Source: Sphingobacterium paludis
GTDB lineage: Bacteria > Bacteroidota > Bacteroidia > Sphingobacteriales > Sphingobacteriaceae
Assembly (NCBI RefSeq): GCF_004364125.1
Contig: NZ_SNZV01000002.1
Location: 124,001-188,000, forward strand
Reading direction: 5' to 3'
DNA: 64,000 nt
Shown here in pieces: positions 9,541-18,434 of the stretch. Made by a program: the position numbers and the translations under genes. The notes below the pieces were generated by a model. The model had not been told where the DNA came from, did not search any database, and saw nothing but the letters and a program-made list of their open reading frames with translations. Every line of letters begins with the position of its first letter. The first letter of the stretch is position 1.

Positions 9541-9603
9541 TGCGTACGTAGTATTTAGATGATAGTACTTAGTATGTAGAAGAGGCGCGTGCTTCGCAGC
9601 TCC

Positions 9604-9720
9604 TCACTCTTGACTTTTTAACTCTTGACTTCTAACTTTTAAATTTTGACTTCTAACTTTTGACTTATCACTTTTTTTACTTTTTAATTTTTACTTTTGC
9701 CTTTTTAATTTTTATATTTG
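9604..9720 (+). repeat. T-rich degenerate tandem repeat upstream of rpsO
   Basis: Between the sialidase-like gene and rpsO lies a run of imperfect units of the form TTGACTTCTAACTTTT, TTTTTACTTTTTAATTTTT and so on. An 18-base string TTTTTAATTTTTACTTTT (9681-9698) recurs exactly in the leader of dapD (45102-45119, other strand). In both places the array runs T-rich toward the gene. It could be a stack of promoter-like or slippage-prone sequence; function is unknown. Confidence 0.7.
9713..9720 (+). promoter_or_regulatory. Bacteroidota -7 promoter box for rpsO
   Basis: TATATTTG matches TAnnTTTG, the Bacteroidota sigma-factor -7 element, and sits 43 bp before the rpsO ATG. A -33 TTTG at standard spacing is not evident, though the upstream DNA is T-rich. 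Confidence 0.55.
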
Positions 9721-9763
9721 CAGCCAATTCATTAAATTTTAAACGCTTTAATATTATTCAAGA

Positions 9764-10042
9764 ATGTATTTAAGTAAAGAGTACAAAGCTGATATCTTCG
9801 CAGAATTTGCAGGTGCAGCAGAAAACACAGGTTCTACAGAAGGACAGGTAGCATTATTCACTAAAAGAATCGCTCACTTAACAGAGCATTTGAAAAAAAA
9901 CAGAAAAGATTTTAACACGCAACGTTCCCTACAAATGTTAGTAGGTAAACGCCGCTCATTATTAGCTTATCTGTACAAAAAAGATATCAACCGTTACCGT
10001 GCTATTATTAAGGCATTAGGTCTACGTGACATCATCAAATAA
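9764..10042 (+). CDS. rpsO: 30S ribosomal protein S15
   Basis: 92 residues, full length for S15. Family landmarks include [45 protein letters not shown] and RYRAIIKALGLRDIIK. S15 binds the central domain of 16S rRNA early in 30S assembly. It is followed by its own terminator and then pnp, the widely conserved rpsO-pnp order. Confidence 0.98.
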   Translation: MYLSKEYKADIFAEFAGAAENTGSTEGQVALFTKRIAHLTEHLKKNRKDFNTQRSLQMLVGKRRSLLAYLYKKDINRYRAIIKALGLRDIIK

Positions 10043-10065
10043 GCTTTTAGAAGTAAAAAGACAGG

Positions 10066-10097
10066 AACCATCTACAATACGTAGGTGGTTTTTTTAT
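10066..10097 (+). terminator. Terminator after rpsO
   Basis: AACCATCTAC (10066-10075) pairs with GTAGGTGGTT (10081-10090, one G-T pair) across a 5-nt loop and is followed by seven T residues. It probably limits read-through from rpsO into pnp. Confidence 0.85.
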
Positions 10098-10249
10098 TTT
10101 AGGGCCTCTCTCTGTTCGGTAGGCAATTTGCCAAGTGCGCGGCCCATTCATTTCAACGAGCTGGTTGTTTTTTATTTTCGACCAAGATAATCACGACCTT
10201 ATGTGGTATTGTTTTTTCACAAGCTGCGCCATAACGTATAAATTTTACT

Positions 10250-10257
10250 TAACTTTG
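10250..10257 (+). promoter_or_regulatory. Bacteroidota -7 promoter box for pnp
   Basis: TAACTTTG fits TAnnTTTG and would give pnp a leader of about 70 nt that contains the stem-loop at 10287-10316. No good -33 element is visible. Confidence 0.5.
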
Positions 10258-10286
10258 TGTGATTTTTAAAGGTCTATACATAAGAG

Positions 10287-10316
10287 GACATACGTAGAAA
10301 GATGTAAACGTATGTC
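10287..10316 (+). promoter_or_regulatory. Stem-loop in the pnp 5' leader
   Basis: GACATACGT (10287-10295) and ACGTATGTC (10308-10316) form a perfect 9-bp stem with a 12-nt loop, 14 bp before the pnp start. No T run follows, so it is not a terminator. In enterobacteria a leader stem cut by RNase III mediates PNPase autoregulation; a similar role here is inference by analogy. Confidence 0.6.
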
Positions 10317-10330
10317 GAAACGAATTACAA

Positions 10331-12508
10331 ATGAGTTATAACGAAAAAAAAGTATCGATCGACTTGGGCAACGGATTGGCCCCGATCGAGTTATCTACAG
10401 GTAAGTTGGCGAAACAAGCTGACGGATCGGTGGTGCTAAAACAAGGAGACACCATGCTGTTGGCAACGGTTGTTTCCGCGCGTGAAGCAAAGCCAGGCGT
10501 TGATTTTCTTCCACTATCTGTTGATTACCAAGAAAAGTATGCTTCTACAGGACGTATCCCAGGTGGTTTCTTACGTAGGGAAGCACGTTTGTCGGATTAC
10601 GAAGTCTTGATCTCCCGTTTGGTAGATAGAGCATTACGTCCATTATTCCCAGAAACCTATCACGCAGATACGCAAGTAATGATCTCCTTGATCTCTGCAG
10701 ATAAAGATATTATGCCGGATGCATTGGCTGGTTTAGCAGCATCAGCAGCATTGGCTGTTTCCGATATTCCGTTTAACGGTCCAATCTCTGAAGTTCGCGT
10801 TGCTAAAATCGACGGACAATTAGTACTTAACCCAACGCTTTCTCAATTGGAGCAAGCTAGTTTAGAATACATCGTTGCGGGATCTGCACAAGATATCGTG
10901 ATGGTTGAGGGGGAGTCGAAAGAGATCTCAGAAGCTGAAATGGTCGAAGCAATTGCTTTTGCCCATGACGCGATCAAAAAGCAAGTTGCTGCGCAGGTAG
11001 AGTTGGCGAATTTGGTGGGATCTAGCGCGAAACGCGAATTTAACCACGAGCCCTCAAACTTAGAGTTACGTGATGCTGTTTTTGCAGCGACATATGACCA
11101 AGTTTATGCAATTGCAAAATCAGGTTCAACGAAACACGAAAGGACAGAGAAATTTGCAGAAATAGGTAAAGCATTCTTTGAAACATTAGGTGAGGAGATT
11201 GATGAAGAAACGACATTCTTAGCGAAAAAATATTACCACGATGTGCAGTATGACGCTGTTCGTAACTTGGTATTGGATGAAGGTATCCGTTTGGATGGCC
11301 GTGATGTCCGTACAGTACGTCCGATTTGGTCTGAAGTGGATTATTTACCGGCAGCGCACGGTTCAGCGGTATTTACCCGTGGTGAAACACAATCGTTGAC
11401 GTCTGTAACGCTAGGTGCTAAAGACGATGAGCAAATGATCGATGGCGCATTTATCCATGGATACAATAAATTTATATTGCACTATAACTTCCCTTCGTTT
11501 TCGGTAGGTGAGGTACGCCCTAACCGTGGCCCTGGTCGGCGCGAAGTCGGACACGGTAACTTGGCTATGCGTTCTTTAAAGCAAGTGCTTCCAGAGGGTA
11601 CAGAAAACCCGTACACGATCCGTGTGGTTTCTGATATCTTGGAATCGAATGGTTCTTCATCGATGGCGACTGTTTGTGCAGGTACATTGGCGTTGTTAGA
11701 TGCGGGTGTGAAATTGAAAGCGCCAGTTTCTGGTATTGCAATGGGTCTGATTACAGATGAGAAAAGTGGTAAGTATGCTATCCTATCGGATATCTTGGGT
11801 GATGAAGATCATTTAGGTGACATGGACTTTAAAGTGACAGGTACTGAAAAAGGTATTGTAGCTTGCCAAATGGACTTGAAGATAAATGGTTTGAAATGGG
11901 AAGTATTGACCCAAGCGTTGGATCAAGCGAAAGAAGCGCGTTTACACATCTTAAACGAGATGAAGAAAACAATCGACGCACCTCGTGAAGATTACAAACC
12001 ACATGCGCCACGCATTATCTCGTTAACAATCGATAAAGAATTTATCGGTGCGATTATCGGACCGGGCGGTAAAATTATCCAAGAAATGCAACGCGAAACA
12101 GGTTCGACCATTTCGATTGAAGAAGTGGATGGAAAAGGTATCGTTCAGGTCTTCGCCGACAATAAGGCGGCTATTGATGCTGCGGTTTCCCGCATTCGTG
12201 CCATTGTTGCGAAACCAGAAATCGGTGAAGTTTACGAAGGTAAAGTGAAATCGATTATGCCTTTCGGTGCATTCGTAGAAATCATGCCGGGTAAAGATGG
12301 TCTATTGCATATCTCCGAAATCGATTGGTCACGTTTAGAAACGATGGACGGCGTTTTCAAAGAAGGCGATATGGTTAGCGTGAAATTATTGGATATCGAT
12401 AAGCAAGGCAAGATGAAACTTTCACGTAAAGTGTTATTGCCTCGCCCTCCACGCGAAGATAAGCCAAAGCAAGAACAAAAACCGGCTAATGACGCGCCTC
12501 AAGCGTAA
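10331..12508 (+). CDS. pnp: Polyribonucleotide nucleotidyltransferase (PNPase)
   Basis: 725 residues, full length. Two RNase PH domains make up roughly residues 1-540; the second holds [20 protein letters not shown] and [19 protein letters not shown] domain near 555-620 has the [14 protein letters not shown] loop, and an S1 domain near 630-700 begins [19 protein letters not shown]. PNPase degrades RNA 3' to 5' by phosphorolysis and acts in mRNA turnover. It sits downstream of rpsO with its own likely promoter and a leader stem-loop. A terminator follows the gene. Confidence 0.98.
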   Translation: MSYNEKKVSIDLGNGLAPIELSTGKLAKQADGSVVLKQGDTMLLATVVSAREAKPGVDFLPLSVDYQEKYASTGRIPGGFLRREARLSDYEVLISRLVDRALRPLFPETYHADTQVMISLISADKDIMPDALAGLAASAALAVSDIPFNGPISEVRVAKIDGQLVLNPTLSQLEQASLEYIVAGSAQDIVMVEGESKEISEAEMVEAIAFAHDAIKKQVAAQVELANLVGSSAKREFNHEPSNLELRDAVFAATYDQVYAIAKSGSTKHERTEKFAEIGKAFFETLGEEIDEETTFLAKKYYHDVQYDAVRNLVLDEGIRLDGRDVRTVRPIWSEVDYLPAAHGSAVFTRGETQSLTSVTLGAKDDEQMIDGAFIHGYNKFILHYNFPSFSVGEVRPNRGPGRREVGHGNLAMRSLKQVLPEGTENPYTIRVVSDILESNGSSSMATVCAGTLALLDAGVKLKAPVSGIAMGLITDEKSGKYAILSDILGDEDHLGDMDFKVTGTEKGIVACQMDLKINGLKWEVLTQALDQAKEARLHILNEMKKTIDAPREDYKPHAPRIISLTIDKEFIGAIIGPGGKIIQEMQRETGSTISIEEVDGKGIVQVFADNKAAIDAAVSRIRAIVAKPEIGEVYEGKVKSIMPFGAFVEIMPGKDGLLHISEIDWSRLETMDGVFKEGDMVSVKLLDIDKQGKMKLSRKVLLPRPPREDKPKQEQKPANDAPQA

Positions 12509-12526
12509 GTTTAAGACGCATAATTT

Positions 12527-12557
12527 AAAGCTGCATCCTTATGGTGCAGCTTTTTTT
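12527..12557 (+). terminator. Terminator after pnp
   Basis: AAAGCTGCA (12527-12535) and TGCAGCTTT (12545-12553) form a perfect 9-bp stem with a 9-nt loop, running into a T tract. Confidence 0.88.
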
Positions 12558-12630
12558 ATGGAAAAAGTAGAAAATGGTCATCCTATCCATAGGAAGCAAA
12601 CGACGTGTGGTAAGCTAACGACTTTTTTAT

Positions 12631-13551
12631 ATGCGCATTTATCTAACCTATTTATTTTTTCTTCTATCCGCTTTTGGATTTAGCCAAGAACCAACAGATC
12701 TGCAGTCGTTAGCGCAGTTAATCTCTACAAGATTGCCGGATACGTTACATTTAAATAGGCATGAACGAGTACATTTCAGCTTCTCTGCGGATACTACCGT
12801 ACCTCTATTCGATTACAGGCGTGTATTAAATCAGTACGTTCAACCTTTGCTTTCGAGCTACAATCGATTTTTTACGAAAGAGAAATGTTACCACCTCTAT
12901 GTGTTTACGGATCCTATAACTTTGCGGAAGATTGTAAATTTTCAAGAGTTTACCTGTGGGAGACAGCTTTTTGGTCCGGTGGTTGTTTATGCGTCGGTGG
13001 CTCGGGGCTTTTATGACTTTAGAGACTCTTTATTACAAGACTGGGCCGCAATAATACGAGACCCTAATTTATTTGAGAATGTCAAGCAGGTGGATATACT
13101 TATTCATAAATCAGGTGAAGTTGAATTCACTGGAGATGATCTTCTGTCCAAAAGCTTGTATGCGGGATTAAAACCTAAATGGAAACAGGCAATTTACTAT
13201 GGGCAACCCGTAAACAGTGTAACCACAGTGAAAGTTCGACCAGACCGTTCCCTTGATAAGGAATCTATTCAGTACACCGAAGTAGCTTATTTTATTAAAG
13301 ACCGTTTTGAAGGTCAGGTGTTAAAATTTGATCCAGACTGGTCCGGGGTTCTAGATAGTAAAAAAAGTATAGCCGTATCTTTTATATATGACGCCTCGAT
13401 TGGGCAGCTCTCCGACGTGGCAGTACATAGCAATGAAGGCGCGAAAGCGAAGAGACTGATGGACTGGATTTATGTAAATTACTCCCAAATAGAAAAGGAT
13501 TTTTTACATAGTGATAGTGGGTCAAGCCGATATTTGTTTTATATCGATTGA
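12631..13551 (+). CDS. Secreted protein of unknown function
   Basis: 306 residues. The start MRIYLTYLFFLLSAFGFSQE is a signal peptide, so the product is exported. I do not recognise a family. The mature part is mixed in charge with no transmembrane segments, repeats or metal motifs, and has two cysteines (C at KEKCYHLY and FTCGRQ). The C-terminal third (SIAVSFIYDASIGQLSDVAVHS) has a beta-rich look. It stands alone after the pnp terminator. Base composition and codon use look like the neighbours, so there is no sign of recent transfer. Confidence 0.75.
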   Translation: MRIYLTYLFFLLSAFGFSQEPTDLQSLAQLISTRLPDTLHLNRHERVHFSFSADTTVPLFDYRRVLNQYVQPLLSSYNRFFTKEKCYHLYVFTDPITLRKIVNFQEFTCGRQLFGPVVVYASVARGFYDFRDSLLQDWAAIIRDPNLFENVKQVDILIHKSGEVEFTGDDLLSKSLYAGLKPKWKQAIYYGQPVNSVTTVKVRPDRSLDKESIQYTEVAYFIKDRFEGQVLKFDPDWSGVLDSKKSIAVSFIYDASIGQLSDVAVHSNEGAKAKRLMDWIYVNYSQIEKDFLHSDSGSSRYLFYID

Positions 13552-13608
13552 AACATTGAAAACGTTTGTAAAAAAGGACGAGGCTGTTTAAAAAGGGAAC
13601 TACCTTTT

Positions 13609-13696
13609 GTTATCGCTAGAAGGAGGGACAGCGACGAAGCGATCTCATGTTTGAAAAAATGCAGATTACTTCGTCATTCTTCCTCGTAATGACGCA
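13609..13696 (-). repeat. Dispersed palindromic repeat, copy A (minus orientation)
   Basis: Read on the minus strand, this starts GCGTCATTACGAGGAAG, continues ATGACGAAGTAATCTGCA and ends CTTCTAGCGATAAC. It aligns along its length with copies at 35599-35686 and 40766-40844. The outer halves are imperfect inverted repeats of each other, so the element can fold into a long hairpin. It has no coding capacity. It lies between convergent genes, the unknown secreted protein and the DUF493 gene. Such short palindromic repeats resemble REP/MITE-type elements. Confidence 0.8.
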
Positions 13697-13747
13697 TTTT
13701 TTAGCATGTATTCAACTTTTTGAACTCCTGTTTCATAACAAGCTTAA

Positions 13748-13782
13748 ACGAGAAACGCTGTCATATTGACAGCGCTTCTCGT
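13748..13782. terminator. Likely bidirectional terminator after the DUF493 gene
   Basis: ACGAGAAACGCTGTCA (13748-13763) pairs with TGACAGCGCTTCTCGT (13767-13782) with one mismatch and a 3-nt loop, a 16-bp stem. It is 15 bp past the DUF493 stop on the minus strand. T-rich flanks are short on both sides, so it may serve both directions. Confidence 0.75.
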
Positions 13783-13797
13783 TTTATTATGTTGTGT

Positions 13798-14127
13798 TTA
13801 CAACATAATCACCGACTCTATCTTCGAGACGTTTTTATAATAATCAATCACATCCTCGGCAGTATTAACAAAGGTTTCTACCGTAATGGATTTGTATTTT
13901 CCGCCGGACGATTCTTTTTCCGCAAACTTCGTGCTTGGGTGTGTGAAGATGCTTTTTACTTCGTCAAGTTTCTCTGCCTCAGCTTTTACGATAAACTTAA
14001 ATGTGTACAAGCTGGGAAACTGTTCGACCGTATTTAATTTCACGCGAAAATTATCATAGAAATCTGTTGGGTTGTTGCCTTCGTTATCGGGCAAGTCCTG
14101 AATGTTTAATTTACTAAAATCAGTCAT
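13798..14127 (-). CDS. DUF493 family protein (YbeD-like)
   Basis: 109 residues from the ATG at 14127, chosen because AAGGAG lies just upstream; the open frame continues to 14286 without sense and overlaps the GH92 end. The sequence has a short acidic N-terminus, then an alpha/beta core with FPSLYTFKFIVKA and SSGGKYKSITVETFVNTAEDVIDYYKNV, matching DUF493, an ACT-like fold of unknown role. It is small and cytosolic. Transcribed leftward behind the GH92 gene with a 70-bp gap, it could be on the same transcript. Confidence 0.82.
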   Translation of the reverse strand: MTDFSKLNIQDLPDNEGNNPTDFYDNFRVKLNTVEQFPSLYTFKFIVKAEAEKLDEVKSIFTHPSTKFAEKESSGGKYKSITVETFVNTAEDVIDYYKNVSKIESVIML

Positions 14128-14197
14128 GTATAGTTCTCCTTCCTGCTTTATACTCCAATAATTATACCTAATATAGAAACTGTCTTTTTGTCGTTTT

Positions 14198-16456
14198 TTA
14201 GTTTTCCATCGATGTTGGCCAGCTATTCTTCTGCTTGCCGAACTTTTCGTTAGGCTTATCTGACATGTCAAATACCAGCTCACCACCGAGAAGCATGTCG
14301 CTGTGCGTAATGTATACCTTGTTGTAAGCTTTTCCGTTTAGCTTGGCCGATTTGATATAAACGTTCTTCGGGCTGTTGTTTTTAGCAATGATCGTAAATG
14401 TCTTGCCGTTGGGCATACTGATAGCAGCTTTATCTAAGCTAGGGCTTCCGAAAACATATTCACCGCCAACAGGCGAAGCGGGATATAAGCCCATCATCGA
14501 CCATACAGCCCAGGCACTCATTTGCCCGGCATCTTCGTTGCCGGCATAGCCATCCGGGCGGTCATGATACATGGAGTCCACTATATGGCGAATCTTTTCC
14601 TGCGTTTTCCAAGCCTCGCCAATGTACGCATACATATAGGCAATATGGTGGCTAGGTTCATTTCCATGAGCATACTGGCCGATGAAGCCGCTCGCATCTG
14701 GCGATTGGTTTTCACCTGTCATATGCGACGGAGCCTTGAACAAGGTGTCCAACATCAGGCCGAGTCCATTTTTCTGCGGAAACAGCTTCGCCAACCCACG
14801 TACATCATGCGGAACGAAGAAGGAGTGCTGCCAAGCGTTACCCTCGATGTATTGACTTTTGTCAAAATCATGCTCCGAATAAAACGGATCGAAAGGCTCT
14901 ACAAATTTTCCATTCTTATATTTTGCGCGCATAAAGCCAGTTTGTGGATCGAAATGATTGACGTAGCTCTTTGCTCGCTTAATAAACAGTTCATAATCTT
15001 CTTTTTTACCCAATTTTTTGGCGACAAGTGCAATGCAGTAATCATCAAATGCATACTCCAATGTTTTGGTAACGCTACCACCATTCACATCCTGCGGAAC
15101 GTAGCCGTATTCAATATAGGCCGGCACTTCACGGATTTCTTGAAACGCACTATTGCGCATCGCCTGATAGGCACGTTCGGCATCCACGCCCGGCCAATCT
15201 TTCAAGACAGCATCGGCCAATACTGGTACGGAATGGTAGCCCGTCATTGTGTTGGTTTCAAAGGTGCTCAGGTCCCAAACGGGTAGCAATCCATTTTCAT
15301 CGTGAAACGCTAATAGGCTGTTCAAAATGTCGGTATATCGCTGAGGTTGTGTAATGGTAAATAGGGGTTTTAAAGCACGAAAGGTATCCCACATGGAGAA
15401 AAAGGTATAACGTTGTCCGCCATGAGGCATATTGTGTAATTCGCCTTTCGCATTTTTATACGCACCGTCCTTATCGGAATATAAGGTCGGAGCTACCGCT
15501 GTATGGTACAAGGCAGAATAAAAAATAGTCTTTAGACGCTCGTCGCTGCTTTCCACCTTTATTTTTCCTAACTCAGCTTCCCATTTTGCTTGTGCTTGAT
15601 TTTTCACCGTGTCGAAACTCCAGGTCGGAATTTCCGAAAGCGCTGCTAAAGCCTTTTCTTCACTCGTCATCGAAAGTGCAACTTTGATTTTAACATCGCT
15701 CTTGCCCGCGAAGACCAATTGGGCATTAACGGCCTTGACGTTCTTTTCCTTTCCATCGCTGCTGCTGGCTATGCTGCGCTGCTCTGTAACCAAAGCGCCA
15801 TTTAACAAAAGCTCGTTTATGGATGCCGATGTGCGTAGCGCGAAATACACACGTTGCCTATTAGCCCAGCCTTGGGAGTATCGTTTTCCGATCAATGTAC
15901 TATCATTGATTATACGGATTTCTGTCTCTAGAGGTTTGTCCCAATTGTAGGTGTGATCTAGATCTAAGCGTATGGTGGGCTTAGAAGTGCCCGTAGGGAA
16001 CGTGTACTGATGGAAGCCGACGCGTTCGGTGCTCGTCAGATCTGCCTGGATACCGTTATCTAGCTTTACTTTATAATGTCCAGGTTGTGCAACCTCGTTC
16101 TGACGTGAGAATTTTACGCGTGTATCGATCTTAGCCTGCTGTATGGGGCCCAACATCGGCATTACCGCGATGTCTAGCCAGTCGCCGATTCCTGTCCCGC
16201 TTAAATGCATATGGCTAAACCCCGCAATACTGTCGGAAGAAATGTGGTAGCCACTTACCCAGTCCCAGCCGCCTTTACCATTGTCAGGGCTTAGTTGTAC
16301 CATCGAAAAAGGAACGGTAGCTCCCGGGTAGGTGTGCCCGTGTCCGCCTGTACCGATTAATAAATTGACATGCTTATTGAGATCCTGAGCATGTGCAAGG
16401 TTGGTTGCTAGCCCGATAGCTAAAAAGCTCAGGCCGAATAGATGTTTATTTCTCAT
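14198..16456 (-). CDS. GH92 alpha-mannosidase, secreted
   Basis: 752 residues. The signal peptide MRNKHLFGLSFLAIGLATNLAHAQ is followed by an N-terminal beta-sandwich and a large catalytic (alpha/alpha)6 domain. GH92 signatures: LIGTGGHGHTYPGATVPF, GYHISSDSIAGFSHMHLSG, FFSMWDTFRALKPL, YIEGNAWQHSFFVPHD, HGNEPSHHIAYMY and GNEDAGQMSAWAVWSMMGLYP. GH92 enzymes are calcium-dependent inverting exo-alpha-mannosidases acting on N-glycan or yeast mannan side chains. The gene diverges from a LacI regulator over a 210-bp region with operator-like repeats, which strongly suggests control by that regulator. The precise linkage specificity (often alpha-1,2) cannot be told from sequence. Confidence 0.95.
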   Translation of the reverse strand: MRNKHLFGLSFLAIGLATNLAHAQDLNKHVNLLIGTGGHGHTYPGATVPFSMVQLSPDNGKGGWDWVSGYHISSDSIAGFSHMHLSGTGIGDWLDIAVMPMLGPIQQAKIDTRVKFSRQNEVAQPGHYKVKLDNGIQADLTSTERVGFHQYTFPTGTSKPTIRLDLDHTYNWDKPLETEIRIINDSTLIGKRYSQGWANRQRVYFALRTSASINELLLNGALVTEQRSIASSSDGKEKNVKAVNAQLVFAGKSDVKIKVALSMTSEEKALAALSEIPTWSFDTVKNQAQAKWEAELGKIKVESSDERLKTIFYSALYHTAVAPTLYSDKDGAYKNAKGELHNMPHGGQRYTFFSMWDTFRALKPLFTITQPQRYTDILNSLLAFHDENGLLPVWDLSTFETNTMTGYHSVPVLADAVLKDWPGVDAERAYQAMRNSAFQEIREVPAYIEYGYVPQDVNGGSVTKTLEYAFDDYCIALVAKKLGKKEDYELFIKRAKSYVNHFDPQTGFMRAKYKNGKFVEPFDPFYSEHDFDKSQYIEGNAWQHSFFVPHDVRGLAKLFPQKNGLGLMLDTLFKAPSHMTGENQSPDASGFIGQYAHGNEPSHHIAYMYAYIGEAWKTQEKIRHIVDSMYHDRPDGYAGNEDAGQMSAWAVWSMMGLYPASPVGGEYVFGSPSLDKAAISMPNGKTFTIIAKNNSPKNVYIKSAKLNGKAYNKVYITHSDMLLGGELVFDMSDKPNEKFGKQKNSWPTSMEN

Positions 16457-16567
16457 GATATGTTGTTGGCTGTTTATTTTACTTTCCCTCCGTACTACCT
16501 TCCCTAAAGTATATGCGCGTAAAGCCTACATTACCGGGGTGATAATATTACGAAAAAAAAAGTGTTA

Positions 16568-16596
16568 AGCATAATAAAACCTTTTAGCATAATAAA
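16568..16596. promoter_or_regulatory. Direct repeats in the GH92-lacI divergent region
   Basis: AGCATAATAAA occurs at 16568-16578 and again at 16586-16596, 18 bp apart start to start, between the divergent GH92 and LacI genes. The spacing and place suggest binding sites, but the composition is AT-rich. Confidence 0.4.
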
Positions 16597-16618
16597 TTTT
16601 AGCTATGTTATTTTTTTG

Positions 16619-16632
16619 CTAAATATATTTAG
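16619..16632. promoter_or_regulatory. Perfect 14-bp palindrome, probable LacI-family operator
   Basis: CTAAATATATTTAG is a perfect palindrome 34 bp before the LacI start codon. Its TATATTTA differs by one base from the -7 box TAnnTTTG, so an operator here could directly block transcription of the regulator gene. A TTTAGC half site also appears at 16583-16588 and 16598-16603, facing the GCTAAA at 16618-16623. Confidence 0.5.
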
Positions 16633-16666
16633 TAGATTGCTAGCCTAAACGAACGTAAACCAGTAT

Positions 16667-17668
16667 ATGAAAAAAAGAGTGTTAATTAGCGATATTGCGA
16701 AAGCTTTGGGTATCTCCGTTACGACGGTTTCCTTCATACTTAATGATAAAGCTAAAGAAAAGCGAATCAGCGATGCGCTAACCAAACGCGTTTTAGATTA
16801 TGTTAACAAAGTAGGGTATAAGCCAAACCAATTAGCAAAAAGTCTACGAACCGGACAGACCAAAATTTTGGGTCTACTGGTAGAGGATATTGCTAATCCA
16901 TTTTTCTCCAATGTTGCTAAACATATTGAGCGCAGGGCATATGAAACCGGGTACCATATTATCTACTGTAGTATGGATAACGACGAGCATAAGGCAAAGG
17001 AATTGATCCAGCTCTTTATGGATCGCCAAGTGGATGGATTTATCATTACCCCTTCGGAAGGTTTGGAGGATACCATATCCAACATCAAACAAAATAATAT
17101 CCCCTTGGTGTTATTTGACCGGTTTGTGCCTTCTGTGGAAACGAATTACGTGGTTTCCGACAATCGACGCGGATCGTACGAGGCAACCAAACACCTGCTG
17201 GAAGGGGGTAACAAACGTATCGGTTTAATATCACTGTATTCCAACCAGACGCAAATGCGCGATCGGTTGGACGGTTATATGGAAGCCATGGACGAATTCC
17301 GTGTGCAGTCTTTCATTAAAAAGCTCAATTTGGATAGTTCGGAAGCAGAGTCACAAGAACAAATCAGGGAGTTTGTGGTTGATAATAAATTAGACGCGGT
17401 TTTATTTGCGACTAATTATCTGGCCGTAGATGGTCTGAAAGCCTTAAAGCAGCACAAAACGAGTTTGCCTAAAATGGTAGCATTTGATGAACATACTTTG
17501 TTTAAATTGCATGATCCTTCCATAACGGTTGTATCGCAAGATATTGAGCAATTAACGCGCGAACTTATTCACACGCTAATTGCTGAAATTAGTGGGAAAC
17601 TTAAAGAGGTTAGGCAGTTGACTATTCCATGCCAACTGATCGTTCGGGAATCTTCTATTTCTTCGTAG
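16667..17668 (+). CDS. LacI-family transcriptional regulator
   Basis: 333 residues, usual length. The N-terminal helix-turn-helix reads [31 protein letters not shown], followed by the hinge helix [17 protein letters not shown] and a periplasmic-binding-protein-like core ([41 protein letters not shown]). It should bind a sugar or sugar phosphate and control the divergent GH92 mannosidase. Its 3' end overlaps the convergent msrB end by 14 bp. Confidence 0.95.
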   Translation: MKKRVLISDIAKALGISVTTVSFILNDKAKEKRISDALTKRVLDYVNKVGYKPNQLAKSLRTGQTKILGLLVEDIANPFFSNVAKHIERRAYETGYHIIYCSMDNDEHKAKELIQLFMDRQVDGFIITPSEGLEDTISNIKQNNIPLVLFDRFVPSVETNYVVSDNRRGSYEATKHLLEGGNKRIGLISLYSNQTQMRDRLDGYMEAMDEFRVQSFIKKLNLDSSEAESQEQIREFVVDNKLDAVLFATNYLAVDGLKALKQHKTSLPKMVAFDEHTLFKLHDPSITVVSQDIEQLTRELIHTLIAEISGKLKEVRQLTIPCQLIVRESSISS

Positions 17669-18140
17669 GAACGAATTTCATCGAGAGCGAGTTTACGCAA
17701 TGCCTGGTGTCTTTCGCCGTAAACCGCTCGCCTTTAAATACATGCCCCAGGTGTGCACCACACTTCGCACAAAGTATTTCAACGCGCCGGCCATCGGCAT
17801 CCGTCTCATGTTTCACAGCGCCTGAAATTTCGTCATCAAAACTCGGCCATCCGCAATGCGATTCAAATTTGTCTTTCGACAAGTAAAGCGGGGCATCGCA
17901 GCGCTTGCAAACATACGTGCCTTCTGCTTTGTTGTCCAGTAATTCGCCGGTAAATGGTCGTTCTGTTCCTTTATGAACAATCACATATTCCTCTTCGGCA
18001 GTCAATTTGTTGTATTTTGTTGTATCACTCATCGTCGTTAATTTAGCCTTTTTATTTTCTGCGCCCTGCGATCCTGATGTTTGCCCACAAGACAGGAAAA
18101 AAATAGCAATAACTATTAGAAAAATCGGGTTTTTATACAT
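17655..18140 (-). CDS. msrB: Peptide-methionine (R)-S-oxide reductase, lipoprotein form
   Basis: 161 residues. The N-terminus [18 protein letters not shown] is a lipoprotein signal with C18 as the lipidated residue, so this MsrB works in the envelope. Zinc is held by C78/C81 (CKRC) and C124/C127 (CAKC). The catalytic cysteine is C148 in RHCVNS, and C96 in SHCGWPSF may act in resolution. MsrB reduces methionine-R-sulfoxide in damaged proteins. The gene converges on and slightly overlaps the LacI gene and diverges from the respiratory operon; no functional link to either is evident. Confidence 0.95.
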   Translation of the reverse strand: MYKNPIFLIVIAIFFLSCGQTSGSQGAENKKAKLTTMSDTTKYNKLTAEEEYVIVHKGTERPFTGELLDNKAEGTYVCKRCDAPLYLSKDKFESHCGWPSFDDEISGAVKHETDADGRRVEILCAKCGAHLGHVFKGERFTAKDTRHCVNSLSMKFVPTKK

Positions 18141-18343
18141 GTCACTAAGATCGCAAAATAGATCGATATCTTTGTTTTCTGTATGTCAAGAATTTCCGGC
18201 TAGATACTGAAGAGTTTCCGCTATAAATTCCCACCAAATTCATCCCTAAAACGGCCTTTACAGCGCCATTTGGCTATTTATTTAGAATGGTTTTAAATTG
18301 ATAATTTGCGTCATTAAATTGTCAGTGATTGCTTAATAAGTTA

Positions 18344-18351
18344 TACTTTTG
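18344..18351 (+). promoter_or_regulatory. Probable -7 promoter box of the act-cox operon
   Basis: TACTTTTG matches TAnnTTTG and lies 83 bp before the actA ATG. A TTG at 18319-18321 is upstream at a slightly long spacing (22 bp). The rest of the msrB-actA gap (18141-18434) shows no other clear structure. Confidence 0.5.
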
Positions 18352-18434
18352 TGCATTGTTTGGAGGGTTTAGACCATTTAGACGACGTATTTTAAAAGTT
18401 TTATATCATAAATAAATAGTATAAAGTGCTAAAT

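Noticed and set aside
13552..13800. Possible small RNA gene or CRISPR-like repeat in the convergent gap
   Set aside because: The structure is explained by repeat copy A and a terminator; there is no regular spacing.
14128..14286. Upstream extension of the DUF493 frame into the GH92 end
   Set aside because: ATG 14127 has a Shine-Dalgarno and fits the family length; the extension translates as non-conserved basic sequence.
14522..15286. 254-codon plus-strand open frame inside the GH92 gene
   Set aside because: Antisense to a well-supported GH92 catalytic domain; the translation has no coherent domain.
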